A stretch of 64,000 nt of DNA, taken from contig NZ_LIQG01000020.1 in assembly GCF_001418015.1 (NCBI RefSeq), forward strand, positions 351,673 through 415,672, written 5' to 3'. Source of the DNA: Lacinutrix mariniflava. Its GTDB lineage: Bacteria > Bacteroidota > Bacteroidia > Flavobacteriales > Flavobacteriaceae. Position 1 is the first letter of the stretch. Every line of letters begins with the position of its first letter. Of the stretch, positions 1 to 9,717 are shown in pieces. The translations under genes were made by a program, and so were the position numbers. The notes beneath the pieces are model-generated. The model saw nothing but the letters and a program-made list of their open reading frames with translations, ran no database searches and was not told the origin of the DNA.

Positions 1-204
1 TTTCCTTAAACTATTAACATGATCTCTATATTCTTCTGTTTCTACATTTTTAGTAACTTGTATTAAGGCCTGTTTAACGTTAAAGTTAAAATTATCCTCT
101 TTGCTACTAATAGAATTAGAAATATAATAGGCTTGCACAAAAATTATTCCTATAAGAGATAGACTCATTAGGGTAGCTAGTACAAAAAACACTTTTTTAC
201 TCAT
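1..204 (-). CDS. Sensor histidine kinase, N-terminal fragment
   Basis: The reading frame starts at an ATG at 204 and runs off the left edge of the window, leaving 68 residues. It begins MSKKVFFVLATLMS, a hydrophobic signal-anchor helix (about residues 5-26), followed by a polar region containing KEDNFNFNVKQALIQV. That opening resembles the membrane-anchored sensor histidine kinases that often lie beside coaE in Flavobacteriaceae. No kinase domain is inside the window, so the call rests only on the N-terminal pattern. A 71-bp gap separates it from coaE, which is transcribed in the same direction. Confidence 0.55.
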   Translation of the reverse strand, partial: MSKKVFFVLATLMSLSLIGIIFVQAYYISNSISSKEDNFNFNVKQALIQVTKNVETEEYRDHVNSLRK

Positions 205-275
205 CCATTCAAAATTAATATTTTAACATTTAGTAAGCCTTGCTTTTAACCTTACATTAACAAAAATGTTAAAAT

Positions 276-869
276 TTAAAATTTACGCACTTCTTTTAAG
301 AGTTTTGTGTGAGTATTTAACACCTCTTTTTTAGTAGTTTCGAGGTTAGTATTTACAATTACAAAGTCTGAAAGTTTAACTTTCTCCTCATCTTCCCATT
401 GGTTAGCAATAATGGCTTTCACCTTATCTACGCTAGCATTATCGCGCTTTAATACACGTTCAATACGCGTTTTTTCTGGTGCTGTAACTGTAATAATATA
501 ATCGTAGTTTTTATAACTTCCGTTTTCAAAAAGAATAGCTGCCTCTTTAATAACATAAGGCGCCTTTTGTTTGTTTTTCCATTTTATAAAATGCTTTCCA
601 ACTTTAGGATGTACAATGGCATTCATTTTTTCTAAAAGCGCTTTATCATTAAAAATGGCTTTTGCTAAGTATGGCCTATTTAATTTGTTGTCTTTGTAAG
701 CAACTTCTCCAAAAAGTGCAATTAGTTTTCGTTTAATAACTTTAGACGTGTTCATTAACCTTTTAGCTTCATCATCTGCTATATAAATAGGTATTCCTAA
801 AGCTTCGAAGGCTTTTGCAACAGTAGTTTTTCCACTACCTATTCCGCCTGTAAGTCCAACTGTTATCAT
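276..869 (-). CDS. coaE: Dephospho-CoA kinase
   Basis: This 197-residue cytoplasmic enzyme phosphorylates dephospho-CoA with ATP, the last step of coenzyme A synthesis. The P-loop GGIGSGKT is at residues 8-15, and the family pattern IYIADDEAKRL and the HPKVGKHF region follow. The length is normal for CoaE. Its start overlaps the end of the upstream YbbR-domain gene by 4 bp, so the two are probably translated from one message with the glycosyltransferase further upstream. The window also encodes coaBC, another CoA pathway enzyme, about 9 kb away. Confidence 0.95.
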   Translation of the reverse strand: MITVGLTGGIGSGKTTVAKAFEALGIPIYIADDEAKRLMNTSKVIKRKLIALFGEVAYKDNKLNRPYLAKAIFNDKALLEKMNAIVHPKVGKHFIKWKNKQKAPYVIKEAAILFENGSYKNYDYIITVTAPEKTRIERVLKRDNASVDKVKAIIANQWEDEEKVKLSDFVIVNTNLETTKKEVLNTHTKLLKEVRKF

Positions 870-1828
870 TCTGAAATTATATATTCTATTTTTTGTTCGT
901 GTAAACGTGATGTTTTAATCGCTTTTGGAGCCCTTATTAACTTTGGTGATAGATAAGTTGATTTACTATTATGTTCTTTAAAGTCGCACACAACTTCAAA
1001 GTCGTTTATATCAATAGTATTATAACTTTCTAGGCTTGTGTAATATGATAAATTAATAGTCTTAGGAAAATAATTAACATTTATATTCTTTGGAATATTG
1101 ATAATGTTTACGGGTAAACTAAGAGTACCTTCAGTAAACTTCTCTGCCTTAACCTGGACATTAACCGTTTTTGTTTTTACGGTAATTTGAGACTCTAAAT
1201 TCTCTAATTTTAATGCCAGTTGGCTACTAAACGGTTTATTTACATCGTTCTTGTTTAATACTTCTGTTTCTATCACATCAATTTTAGAAAGTAGAGATTC
1301 TGGCCCAATTATTTTTACCGAGTCTGGTACGGCAACTATAGTATTTAAAACATTATAACCAGGACTGTAACTAATGTTTAAATTTGGTCTTACTGGTATT
1401 GTTTTTACTGCATTAATATCGACTTTAAACAAAAGTGTATCTGGATTAATTGTCTTTACAACAATGTCTTTATTAAACTGACCGTTAATTCCTGCATAAC
1501 CTCTAGACAAAGACCATACGTAAAGAGAATCGATTTTTTTAATTTCATTTTTAAAATCGATAACTACAGAAGGTGTCTTAGTATAATATTGCATCCATTC
1601 GAAACCATCTGCCGTCATTGTAAAATTTAATACGTTAGACGAATCGTTAAGCACAATCATTTCGTCTGGAATATTATCTAACGTAACATTAAATTTTACT
1701 GTGCTTGTATAGCTTGCAGAAAGTCTTGCCAACACCAAAATAAAAAAAGCTAGTATAAAAAAGATAAGGAAGACATTAAGCTTCCTGCTTTTTACAAAGT
1801 TTTTTAATTTACTAGTGACTACAGACAT
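866..1828 (-). CDS. YbbR-like domain protein
   Basis: This 320-residue protein has one N-terminal membrane helix (about residues 18-38) and a long extracytoplasmic part rich in beta strands. The repeated pattern around PVRPNLNISYSPGYNVLNTIVAVPDSVKIIGP is typical of YbbR domains, which in Firmicutes bind and activate the diadenylate cyclase CdaA. Whether this protein does so is unknown. It is packed tightly between the glycosyltransferase (1-bp overlap) and coaE (4-bp overlap), an arrangement seen in other flavobacteria. Confidence 0.8.
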   Translation of the reverse strand: MSVVTSKLKNFVKSRKLNVFLIFFILAFFILVLARLSASYTSTVKFNVTLDNIPDEMIVLNDSSNVLNFTMTADGFEWMQYYTKTPSVVIDFKNEIKKIDSLYVWSLSRGYAGINGQFNKDIVVKTINPDTLLFKVDINAVKTIPVRPNLNISYSPGYNVLNTIVAVPDSVKIIGPESLLSKIDVIETEVLNKNDVNKPFSSQLALKLENLESQITVKTKTVNVQVKAEKFTEGTLSLPVNIINIPKNINVNYFPKTINLSYYTSLESYNTIDINDFEVVCDFKEHNSKSTYLSPKLIRAPKAIKTSRLHEQKIEYIISE

Positions 1829-2835
1829 TATTTAGATTTAAAAAATAATTTTGGAAATTGCTGTTCTGGATTTCGATTTAAAATACCTATAAAAAAAGTA
1901 GATTTAAAAAAACCGATGCCATAACCAAAAAACTGAATTGTTATTGCTATTAAGGATTGAAACGTTACAACTATATTTTTTGTTTGAAATAAAGCTATAA
2001 TAAACGCCAAGATATAATAACCTAATATAAGATATAAAGGTAGTAATACATTAATAAAAGTTAGTAAAACTGAAAGCATAACACCAAAAACAAATACCGA
2101 AGGAAACCAATAGGTGATTTTTTTTGTCTCTGGATGCCATTTATTAAGAATAGGACGTACCATTCCAAATTTATTGACTTGCGTATAAAATTTAGACCAC
2201 GAAATTCTACGTTTATGGTATACATAAGCCGTTTGAAAAAATGCTGTTTCAAAACCTAAATTCCATAAACGAATAGACAAATCTGGATCCTCTCCTGGAT
2301 GAATACGCCCAAAGCCTTGAGTGGCTTCGAAAGCTTTTTTAGATAAACCCATGTTAAAACTCCTAGGCTGAAATTTATCGACACTATTTTTATTACCTCT
2401 TATACCTCCTGTTGTAATAAACGAAGTCATACTAAAATTAATAGCCTTTTGTAAATTTGAGAATGAAGCATGTGCTGCATCTGGGCCTCCAAAACAATCG
2501 ACGTAATTACTATTTAAAGTCTTTTTAACTTCTTTTAGATATTGATTAGGTAGAATACAATCACTATCTAAAATAATAAAATAATTGCCTTTTGCCTTTT
2601 GCATGCCAAAATTTCTAGAATCTCCTGGTCCAGAATTTTCTTTAAAGTAATAAGCAATATTTAATTGTGAAGCATAATTTTTTACTACTAGCTCTGATGA
2701 GTCTGTAGAACCATCTTCTACAATAACAATCTCAAATTCTGTTGTATCTTCTAGTTTTGCAAAACTTTGCAAAAGCTCCTCTATTTCGTTAGGACGGTTA
2801 TAAACAGGTATAATAAATGAAAATGATAATTGCAT
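1828..2835 (-). CDS. Family 2 glycosyltransferase
   Basis: This is a GT-A fold glycosyltransferase of 335 residues when started at the ATG at 2835 (MQLSFSFIIPVYNRPNEI). A longer frame reaching 2871 is open, but it would run into the terminator hairpin of the neighbouring gene, so the shorter start is preferred. The nucleotide-binding opening FIIPVYNRP, the acidic motif ILDSDC (DxD-like) and the GEDPDLSIRL acceptor-side motif are visible. Two or three membrane helices lie near the C-terminus (VFVFGVMLSVLLTF onward). The donor and acceptor sugars cannot be inferred. Confidence 0.85.
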   Translation of the reverse strand: MQLSFSFIIPVYNRPNEIEELLQSFAKLEDTTEFEIVIVEDGSTDSSELVVKNYASQLNIAYYFKENSGPGDSRNFGMQKAKGNYFIILDSDCILPNQYLKEVKKTLNSNYVDCFGGPDAAHASFSNLQKAINFSMTSFITTGGIRGNKNSVDKFQPRSFNMGLSKKAFEATQGFGRIHPGEDPDLSIRLWNLGFETAFFQTAYVYHKRRISWSKFYTQVNKFGMVRPILNKWHPETKKITYWFPSVFVFGVMLSVLLTFINVLLPLYLILGYYILAFIIALFQTKNIVVTFQSLIAITIQFFGYGIGFFKSTFFIGILNRNPEQQFPKLFFKSK

Positions 2836-2862
2836 AATACAAATGTAAAGTAATACAATAAA

Positions 2863-2890
2863 AAAAGCCACTCAAAAATGAGTGGCTTTT
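2863..2890 (-). terminator. Rho-independent terminator of the T9SS protein gene
   Basis: An 11-bp perfect stem (aaaagccactc / gagtggctttt) with a 6-nt loop is followed on the minus strand by a T-rich tract. It lies 50 bp past the stop of the T9SS surface protein gene and just before the glycosyltransferase start. The A- and T-flanked stem could work in both directions. Confidence 0.85.
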
Positions 2891-2939
2891 AAAATATTTA
2901 TGTTGTACTAAATTTAGTAAAACACTATATAAGCGATTA

Positions 2940-5906
2940 TTAGTTTTTAATAATTCTTACAGTTTCTACACTTGTTCCAACTGTTACTTGTACAAAGTAA
3001 GCTCCAGATTGTAATTTAGCCATATCAACACTGTTAGATACTGCATTTGGTGCAGTTCTAATAACTTCTTGACCTAACATGTTAAATACTGCAACATTAG
3101 TAATCGCTTGTTGAGCGTTTAATGTTAACGTATTATTTACTGGGTTTGGATAATAAGAGAATAAAGACTTAGTATCGAAATCTGTAGTAGATAAAGAACC
3201 TTCGTTTAAAGTAATTTCTACTGGTCCAGCAACTTTCGCTAAGCCTGAATTATAAACTCTAACTAAATAAGTTGTACCATCTACTAACACTGGTGTATTT
3301 TCTCCAGTTGCCAAACAAGCTATTTCACTAACTGTTGCACAATCTCCTGAATAAACTACCACGTGATCTGCATCTGTTGTAAAACTAGCACCACTTGCAG
3401 CCATTGCTGTTGTTGCAGTAAATGAGTACCAGATATCTTGATCTCCACCATCTGTTCCACAAGTTCCAGCAGCAACGCCAGAATCTGTAGCATTAGTTGT
3501 ATTACCATTTGCAAGAACGGCAACCATTAAAGTCTCAGCACCTGCACATTCGTCGTTTGCTGGAGGAGGAGTAACATCAACAGCAACATTATCTAAATGT
3601 AAATAAAATTGATCTGCATCAGAATATACTTGGAAACCAAAATGGTAAACTCCTGTTGTAGCAGGTGTAAATGTGTTAGTTGCATTATTTGCAGTTGTTC
3701 CAGGAACATCTGGATAATCAGCTAAAATAGTAGTCATATCAGCAGAAGTATTACCAGTACCATAAGCTACCTTAAGTTTTTCTGTAAACCCAGCCTTACC
3801 ATAATCGTAAGATAAATCGTAAGATTGTCCTGCAGTTAAATTAATACCTTGAGTAATGTACCAGCTATTAGCAGCCTCTGTACCATCCCAACTGTATCTT
3901 AAATGATTAGGTGTAAACCCATATGCTGTAACCGCTACAACTTCCCATTGATTAGCACTAGAACCTTCATTAGTAATAGTACCACATGGGCTATCAAAAG
4001 TTTCAATAAAAGGAACTTCTTCTGGAGTAGATGTATCACATGCTGTAGTAAAAGATACTGGACCTTGAACAGCAGTTGCTGTGCCACCACAGTTACCTGT
4101 TACAAAAGTATCGTAAGCAGTACTAGCATCTAAACCTGTTGCAGCTTCCATAGTTCCTGTTGCTGCTGCGTTAGTGTAAACTGGCGTATTAGAGCCTGCA
4201 GCACTTTCGCCATCTGCATAAATTTCTACTAGAAAAGAAGTATTTCCTGTTCCAGAAGTCCAAGTAACATCTGTTCCTGTTGATGTTGTATTTGCTACTG
4301 CAACACCACTAGCATCTGTACAAGACGCTGTAGTAGAAAAAGCAACTTCTTCCCAAGTACTAAAATCTCCACTACCACAATTAGCACGTACATAAAATAT
4401 GTAATCTGTAGATTCTAATAAAGTAGTTGTAGAATATGTGTTAGCAGCAATTGCTGTTCCGGCTGTTGGAGCAGGATCTGTATCTAATAATAAAGCATAT
4501 TCCCAAGCCGTTTCTGCTGTTACATTAACTGAAGCCCAGTTAAACTCTGCATTTGTATCTGTAACGTTAGTTGCAGTTAAACTAGTAACTGGTTGACAAC
4601 TTGGAGGAGAACTTAAACAAAATGTAATATCACCAAGGTCATTATTACTCCAATCGTATAGACGTAATAAGTAAGTATCACCAGCGGTTAAGCCTGTAAC
4701 AGTATTAGTACCTCCTGCCGTACCTCCAGATGTACCAGAATATTCTTCAACTAAAGATCCGCAAGCCATTGATTGGTTATAGACTGCAAATATGGTAGTA
4801 GAAAATGCAGATGTTGCAACTTCTAAGGTAACCTCTGTACTCGTTACTGGAACAGTAAACTCATACCAAATATCTCCACCAGCATAATTACCATAAATTG
4901 GAGCTACTTCTCCAGAATCTGTTGCGACAACATTAGTACCTGTAACAGATGTTCCACACATTCCAACACCTACAGTAACCATTTCTGGTGTTGAACACAA
5001 ATCATTTGCTGGTGCTGTAAAAGTTGTAAAACTATATTCAGTACAACCTGTTGCGTTACCAATGGCATTATAAGGTACTATATTTACATAATACATTGTA
5101 CTTTGTGCTAAAGCACCAAGTGCATACGTTGTAACATTACCAACATCTGTAGTTGTTAAAACTTCAGATCCTCCCATTGTAGTTCCAACTTTTAAATTAT
5201 AACCTGTTAACTGTCCTGTAGCTGCACTCCAAGATAAATCTCCAGAAACTGACGCATCAACAGATCCATCTACTGGACTAGATAATGCTGCATTACAATT
5301 AGGTGGCGAGGTTGTTACTAAGCCGTTAAATATAATACTTGGTGCAAATGATACTGTGCCAGTAGCATCTTCTGGATTTGCAGGATCTGAATTAGTACTA
5401 TCATTTATATAATAGATACTTCTAGCCTCGGGTGTAGATGTATTCCAAAAATCATCTACGGAATTATCATAACTTGCCATATTCTCATCAAATGCGATAA
5501 CAAGGTTATCTGTTCCATTATAAACAAATGGAGTATTTAATGTTAACGTTACCCATCCTGCTCCTGCAGAGACATCTATACCTCCTGTGTAAGATGCAGT
5601 AAGGCCAGAAACTGGTTCCCAATCTGTATTACTAGCAAATGCTGTTTTGGTTGTGTGCCCAATATAAATTGTTATATCTTGACTGTCATCTAAACTAGAT
5701 GTTCCACTAAAGTAATACTGCAAGCCTGTAATAGTACCTGAAGTATTAATATCTGTAGCTGTATAAATAGTCTGACTATATGTGTAGCCATAAAAAGGAT
5801 CGAATGGCAATCCTTGAGTCTCATTAGTTCCTTCTCCAACTTGAATTTGAGAAAAACTTAACAGACAAAAAAACATCATAAAAAGCGAAAACGTAATTTT
5901 TTTCAT
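2940..5906 (-). CDS. T9SS-exported multi-domain surface protein with fibronectin type III modules
   Basis: This 988-residue secreted protein has a signal peptide (MKKITFSLFMMFFCLLSFSQ). The body alternates beta-sandwich blocks: fibronectin type III-like modules (SGDLSWSAATGQLTGYNLKVGT; NAEFNWASVNVTAETAWEYALL) and pre-peptidase-like blocks that repeat the theme DIWYEFT...TYLLRLYDW. The last ~75 residues (SYYPNPVNNTLTL ... GAYFVQVTV ... VRIIKN) form a type A T9SS C-terminal sorting domain, so export across the outer membrane by type IX secretion and cell-surface attachment are expected. No catalytic motif was seen; an adhesin role is an inference. It is transcribed alone and has its own terminator. 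Confidence 0.85.
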   Translation of the reverse strand: MKKITFSLFMMFFCLLSFSQIQVGEGTNETQGLPFDPFYGYTYSQTIYTATDINTSGTITGLQYYFSGTSSLDDSQDITIYIGHTTKTAFASNTDWEPVSGLTASYTGGIDVSAGAGWVTLTLNTPFVYNGTDNLVIAFDENMASYDNSVDDFWNTSTPEARSIYYINDSTNSDPANPEDATGTVSFAPSIIFNGLVTTSPPNCNAALSSPVDGSVDASVSGDLSWSAATGQLTGYNLKVGTTMGGSEVLTTTDVGNVTTYALGALAQSTMYYVNIVPYNAIGNATGCTEYSFTTFTAPANDLCSTPEMVTVGVGMCGTSVTGTNVVATDSGEVAPIYGNYAGGDIWYEFTVPVTSTEVTLEVATSAFSTTIFAVYNQSMACGSLVEEYSGTSGGTAGGTNTVTGLTAGDTYLLRLYDWSNNDLGDITFCLSSPPSCQPVTSLTATNVTDTNAEFNWASVNVTAETAWEYALLLDTDPAPTAGTAIAANTYSTTTLLESTDYIFYVRANCGSGDFSTWEEVAFSTTASCTDASGVAVANTTSTGTDVTWTSGTGNTSFLVEIYADGESAAGSNTPVYTNAAATGTMEAATGLDASTAYDTFVTGNCGGTATAVQGPVSFTTACDTSTPEEVPFIETFDSPCGTITNEGSSANQWEVVAVTAYGFTPNHLRYSWDGTEAANSWYITQGINLTAGQSYDLSYDYGKAGFTEKLKVAYGTGNTSADMTTILADYPDVPGTTANNATNTFTPATTGVYHFGFQVYSDADQFYLHLDNVAVDVTPPPANDECAGAETLMVAVLANGNTTNATDSGVAAGTCGTDGGDQDIWYSFTATTAMAASGASFTTDADHVVVYSGDCATVSEIACLATGENTPVLVDGTTYLVRVYNSGLAKVAGPVEITLNEGSLSTTDFDTKSLFSYYPNPVNNTLTLNAQQAITNVAVFNMLGQEVIRTAPNAVSNSVDMAKLQSGAYFVQVTVGTSVETVRIIKN

Positions 5907-6075
5907 ATTTGGTTATTTTAGGTAATAATTAGTAAGTATTAAATATTTTACTAAAAATATTAATAATAATGACCGTTTTCACCCAAATAACCGACAAATC
6001 GTTTACGTGTAACTTTACACCGCCAAAAGGTTAACACTTTGTTAATTCCATGTGTAAAACCCTAAGTATAAAGCA

Positions 6076-6110
6076 AAAAAAAACCATACATAAAAATATG
6101 TATGCTTTTA
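6076..6110 (-). terminator. Terminator of fabI
   Basis: An 8-bp stem (catacata / tatgtatg) with a 4-nt A loop is followed on the minus strand by a run of nine T. It lies 30 bp downstream of the fabI stop codon. Confidence 0.75.
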
Positions 6111-6139
6111 AATTTTATTAAATAGTAAGTACTTAGAAC

Positions 6140-6970
6140 TTATTCCTTTAATTTCTCTCCTTCTACAAAAGCTTCCATTACAGCATCACTAACGCCCATG
6201 TTACTAAAACCACCATCATTGTAAAGGTTTTGTAGTGTTACACGTCTGGTTAAATCGCTAAATAAAGTTACGGTGTAATTTGCACAATCCATTGCTGTTG
6301 CGTTTCCTAATGGCGACATTTTTTCGGCATAAGCAATAAACCCATCGAAACCTTTTACACCACTTCCTGCAGTCGTAGGAGTTGGAGATTGCGAAATAGT
6401 GTTAACTCTTACTTTTTTATCTCTACCAAAGAAATAACCAAAACTTCGTGCTACACTCTCTAAATAGGCTTTATTGTCTGCCATATCGTTATAATCCGGA
6501 AAAACACGTTGTGCTGCCATATAGGTTAAAGCGACTATACTTCCCCACTCATTCATTGCATCTTTCTTATATAAAGTCTGCATTACTTTATGAAAAGACA
6601 TTGCAGAGACATCTGTTCCTTTTTGCGTCCAAGCATAATTTTGATCTGTATAAGATTTTCCTTTTCTTACGTTAATAGACATACCAATAGAGTGTAAAAC
6701 AAAATCAATTTTTCCTCCAAGAATCTCCATAGATTTTTCTACAAGATTTTGAATATCTTCCTCGCTAGTTGCATCTGCAGGAATAATTTGAGAACCTGTA
6801 ATTTTTGCTAACTCATCTATTTGTCCCATTCTCATTGCAACTGGTGCATTGGTTAGTACAAATGTTCCGCCTTCTTCGTGAACGCGCACTGCTGTTTTCC
6901 AAGCTATAGAATTCTCGTCTAATGCTCCAAATATAATTCCTTTTTTTCCTTTTAGTAAATTGTATGACAT
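6140..6970 (-). CDS. fabI: Enoyl-[acyl-carrier-protein] reductase (NADH), FabI type
   Basis: This 276-residue short-chain dehydrogenase reduces trans-2-enoyl-ACP in the last step of each fatty acid elongation cycle. The N-terminal GIIFGALDENSIAW is the FabI-type nucleotide-binding loop. The catalytic Tyr-x6-Lys is Y160 and K167 in DYNDMADNK, with a further Tyr at 150 (LTYMAAQR). SPTPTTAGSGVKGFD matches the flexible substrate loop, and the C-terminal NLYNDGGFSNMG is typical. The gene is transcribed alone, with a candidate promoter near 7079-7106 and a terminator downstream. Confidence 0.93.
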   Translation of the reverse strand: MSYNLLKGKKGIIFGALDENSIAWKTAVRVHEEGGTFVLTNAPVAMRMGQIDELAKITGSQIIPADATSEEDIQNLVEKSMEILGGKIDFVLHSIGMSINVRKGKSYTDQNYAWTQKGTDVSAMSFHKVMQTLYKKDAMNEWGSIVALTYMAAQRVFPDYNDMADNKAYLESVARSFGYFFGRDKKVRVNTISQSPTPTTAGSGVKGFDGFIAYAEKMSPLGNATAMDCANYTVTLFSDLTRRVTLQNLYNDGGFSNMGVSDAVMEAFVEGEKLKE

Positions 6971-7078
6971 GCTGTTATTTGTTTAACCTTTTAGTTATTA
7001 GTTGTGTTAACTTAGCTTAAGATAATTTTAGTTGTAAGTGCCTCTAAATTAATATAAGCTTCTAAATTTTAGCTTATA

Positions 7079-7106
7079 CAAATATATAAATCAAATATTA
7101 ATTCAA
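7079..7106 (-). promoter_or_regulatory. Candidate promoter for fabI (TAnnTTTG type)
   Basis: Reading the minus strand, TATATTTG at 7086-7079 matches the Bacteroidota -7 consensus TAnnTTTG. A TTG at 7106-7104 lies 17 nt upstream, slightly closer than the usual 19-21 nt. It overlaps the 3' end of recN and would give a leader of roughly 100 nt before fabI. Confidence 0.4.
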
Positions 7107-8750
7107 TAATTCTTTAGCATGGGCTAGTGCAGAGTCAGAAACTTCAATTCCTCCAAGCATTTGAGCTATTTCTACTATGCGTTCGTCGTGACTAAGCTTT
7201 ACAAGGTTGGTTGTTGTTACCTCGTTTACATCTTTTTTATACACTTTAAAATGCGTGTGTCCTTTGGCTGCAATTTGTGGTAAATGCGTGATACTAAACA
7301 CTTGCATTGTTGTACTCATACTAGCCATAATATCTGCCATTTTGTTAGATATTTCTCCAGAAACTCCGGTATCTATTTCATCGAACATAATAGTTGGCAA
7401 CTTTATGTATTGCGTAAGGATAGATTTTATGGCTAACATAATTCGGGATAATTCTCCACCAGAAGCGGCCTTTTTTAAAGGTTTAAAATCGCCTCCTTTA
7501 TTTGCTGAAAACAGAAATTCTAAATCTTCTTTTCCGTTAGCATAATAAGTATCCGTAATTGTTAACTCTATATTAAACTGAGCGTTTGGCATTCCTAATT
7601 GCACCAAAATCGCTTCTAATTTCTTTTTTAAAGACGGTATTGCTTTCTTTCTTTTATTATGAATCACTAAAGCAACAGCATCTAAATCTTGTTTTACTTT
7701 TAAAATTTCGACTTTCTTTTTATCGATATCTGCTTCTACATTTTCTGTCGCTGAAACTTTGTCTGAAAGCTCCATATCTATAGTAATTAATTCTTCAATT
7801 GAATTGACTACATGCTTTTGAAACAGATTATTTATAGTAACTAATCTACTATTTACTTCTGCCAATCTATTTGGATCTGCCTCTAAGTCGTCTTGAAAGC
7901 TCTCCAACTCGCTAAATACATCGTCAAGTTCTATTAAACTGCTATTTGCACGCGTATAAAGATCTTCGTATTTATTTGAAAATCCTGATAATTGTTTCAG
8001 CGTATTTTTTAATTCTGTTACATTGGCCAAAATACCACTCTGTTCTTCACTTAACAACTGGTTTGAAGCTGTCAACTTTTCTTGAATAGCATCAATGTTA
8101 CTTAATGTTTCTAGTTCCTCTTCTAATGTTTCTAGCTCTCCTGCTTTTAATTTAGCTTGGGTTAATTCATTTAACAAAAAAGAATTATAATCGTGTTCTT
8201 TTATTGCTTCGGTTTGAAAAGTAACAAGCTTATCTAGCTCTTTATTTAACTTTTTATAATCTCCTCTTTTTAATGTATATTTTTGAATATCGGATTCCGT
8301 ATTCGCTAAAGCATCTATAACTTGAAATTGAAAAGCATCGTCTACCAACTGAAGCGTTTCATGTTGCGAATGAATATCGATTAATCGTGCCCCTAAAAGC
8401 TGTAAACTCGATAATTTAACAGGAGAATCGTTTATAAAAGCTCTAGATTTTCCGCTTGGCAGAATTTCTCGTCTAATGATAGTTTGTGGTTCGAAATCTA
8501 AATCTTCAGATTTAAAAAGGCTTTCTAATTTATAATTTGTGATATCAAAATTAGCTTCAATAATACACTTGGTTTCTTTATTGCGAAGACTACTTAAGTC
8601 TGCTCGCTTACCCAAAATTAGAGATAAACCTCCTAAAAGAATGGATTTACCAGCTCCTGTCTCTCCAGTTATTATAGTAAACCCATTATTAAAATCAACT
8701 TGTAAATGGTCGATTAACGCGTAGTTTTTAATGGATAACGAAGTTAGCAT
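7098..8750 (-). CDS. recN: DNA repair protein RecN
   Basis: This 550-residue SMC-like ATPase takes part in double-strand break repair. Walker A is GETGAGKS near residues 29-36. A long coiled-coil centre (about residues 155-365) separates it from the ABC signature SGGELSRIMLAIK and Walker B PTIMFDEIDTGVSG; the length is normal. It is the last gene of the run bamD-rpoZ-coaBC-porD-recN, a conserved order in Bacteroidota, 79 bp after porD. Confidence 0.95.
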   Translation of the reverse strand: MLTSLSIKNYALIDHLQVDFNNGFTIITGETGAGKSILLGGLSLILGKRADLSSLRNKETKCIIEANFDITNYKLESLFKSEDLDFEPQTIIRREILPSGKSRAFINDSPVKLSSLQLLGARLIDIHSQHETLQLVDDAFQFQVIDALANTESDIQKYTLKRGDYKKLNKELDKLVTFQTEAIKEHDYNSFLLNELTQAKLKAGELETLEEELETLSNIDAIQEKLTASNQLLSEEQSGILANVTELKNTLKQLSGFSNKYEDLYTRANSSLIELDDVFSELESFQDDLEADPNRLAEVNSRLVTINNLFQKHVVNSIEELITIDMELSDKVSATENVEADIDKKKVEILKVKQDLDAVALVIHNKRKKAIPSLKKKLEAILVQLGMPNAQFNIELTITDTYYANGKEDLEFLFSANKGGDFKPLKKAASGGELSRIMLAIKSILTQYIKLPTIMFDEIDTGVSGEISNKMADIMASMSTTMQVFSITHLPQIAAKGHTHFKVYKKDVNEVTTTNLVKLSHDERIVEIAQMLGGIEVSDSALAHAKELLN

Positions 8751-8829
8751 GGCAGTGTTTGGTGTTTATTACTTAGTATTAAGCACTTAGTGCAATAAGT
8801 AGTTTTGTATTAACTAAAATAAATTCTAA

Positions 8830-9717
8830 TTAATACTTAATATTTCTCCATTTACTGGCATGCGTTGGTGCTACTCTATTTAATAAATCTACTAAACTAG
8901 TAATATCAACATTTGGACCAGCAGAAAAAATTTGCTCAATCTCTTCTGCCTTAGCGTCAAAAAACACACGAGCTAGATAAGAGTTTGGACGGTTTGCATT
9001 CATTTTTTGAAAGTAAGCAAGTGCTAAAGCTATTTCGTTTTTAGCATCTGTATCGTTTGTACTCATAATATCCATACCCTTTCTATGGTAATTATACATT
9101 ACAGTTCTAAAATTGCTAAACGTAGGCGATAAAATATTATCGATAAGAGCAAACTTACTTTGCAATCCATCTTCTAATTTCCAACCTTTATAATTTTCTT
9201 GTTGAGAGTAATTTACAATGCGCTGTGCTTGTTTAAAATACGTATTACCACCTTCTTTAGAAAAAGATTCTGCATCTAAACCTAAAACCATATTTATATG
9301 GAATGCTAGTACAGAAATAAGATTAGATTCGTACTGATTATCGTTATACGTTAAATTTTGAAATTCTAAATACTGAAAAGCAAAGTCCTTATCATTTATA
9401 TTATAAATAGGCGTTGTGTAAGTAGAACCAAATACTGGTCTTGAGGATTGTACCTGAACTGAACCATTAAAATTTTCACCATCCTGTCCTGTAACATTAA
9501 TTACAATGTTACAATCTATACGCTCTTGAGGTTTAAATTTTCTTTTAGTCCACTGCGTTTTATTTACAAACTCAGTTAATTGTTTTTCTAACGTTTTGAA
9601 AACCTGAAGATTCTCGTTACCTGTTAGTTGCGCATTTACTACTACATTACAATTAAGCTCTTGAGAGAAACCAAAACTTGTTGCAAAAAGGACTAAAATT
9701 ATAAGTAGATTACGCAT
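8830..9717 (-). CDS. porD: PorD-like (DUF4835) periplasmic protein
   Basis: This 295-residue protein has a signal peptide (MRNLLIILVLFATSFGFSQ) and then ELNCNVVVNAQ and FVNKTQWTKRKFKPQERIDCNIVINV, the signature of the DUF4835 family. Members of this family are labelled PorD and linked to type IX secretion, following Porphyromonas gingivalis work. The T9SS sorting domain on the protein encoded at 2940-5906 fits a host with that system. It overlaps coaBC by 8 bp and sits in the conserved bamD-to-recN cluster. Its exact role in secretion is unclear. Confidence 0.8.
   Translation of the reverse strand: MRNLLIILVLFATSFGFSQELNCNVVVNAQLTGNENLQVFKTLEKQLTEFVNKTQWTKRKFKPQERIDCNIVINVTGQDGENFNGSVQVQSSRPVFGSTYTTPIYNINDKDFAFQYLEFQNLTYNDNQYESNLISVLAFHINMVLGLDAESFSKEGGNTYFKQAQRIVNYSQQENYKGWKLEDGLQSKFALIDNILSPTFSNFRTVMYNYHRKGMDIMSTNDTDAKNEIALALAYFQKMNANRPNSYLARVFFDAKAEEIEQIFSAGPNVDITSLVDLLNRVAPTHASKWRNIKY

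Noticed and set aside
2835..2871. Longer start for the family 2 glycosyltransferase
   Set aside because: The extension would encode MAFFIVLLYICI from within the terminator hairpin; the ATG at 2835 directly precedes the conserved FIIPVYN opening.
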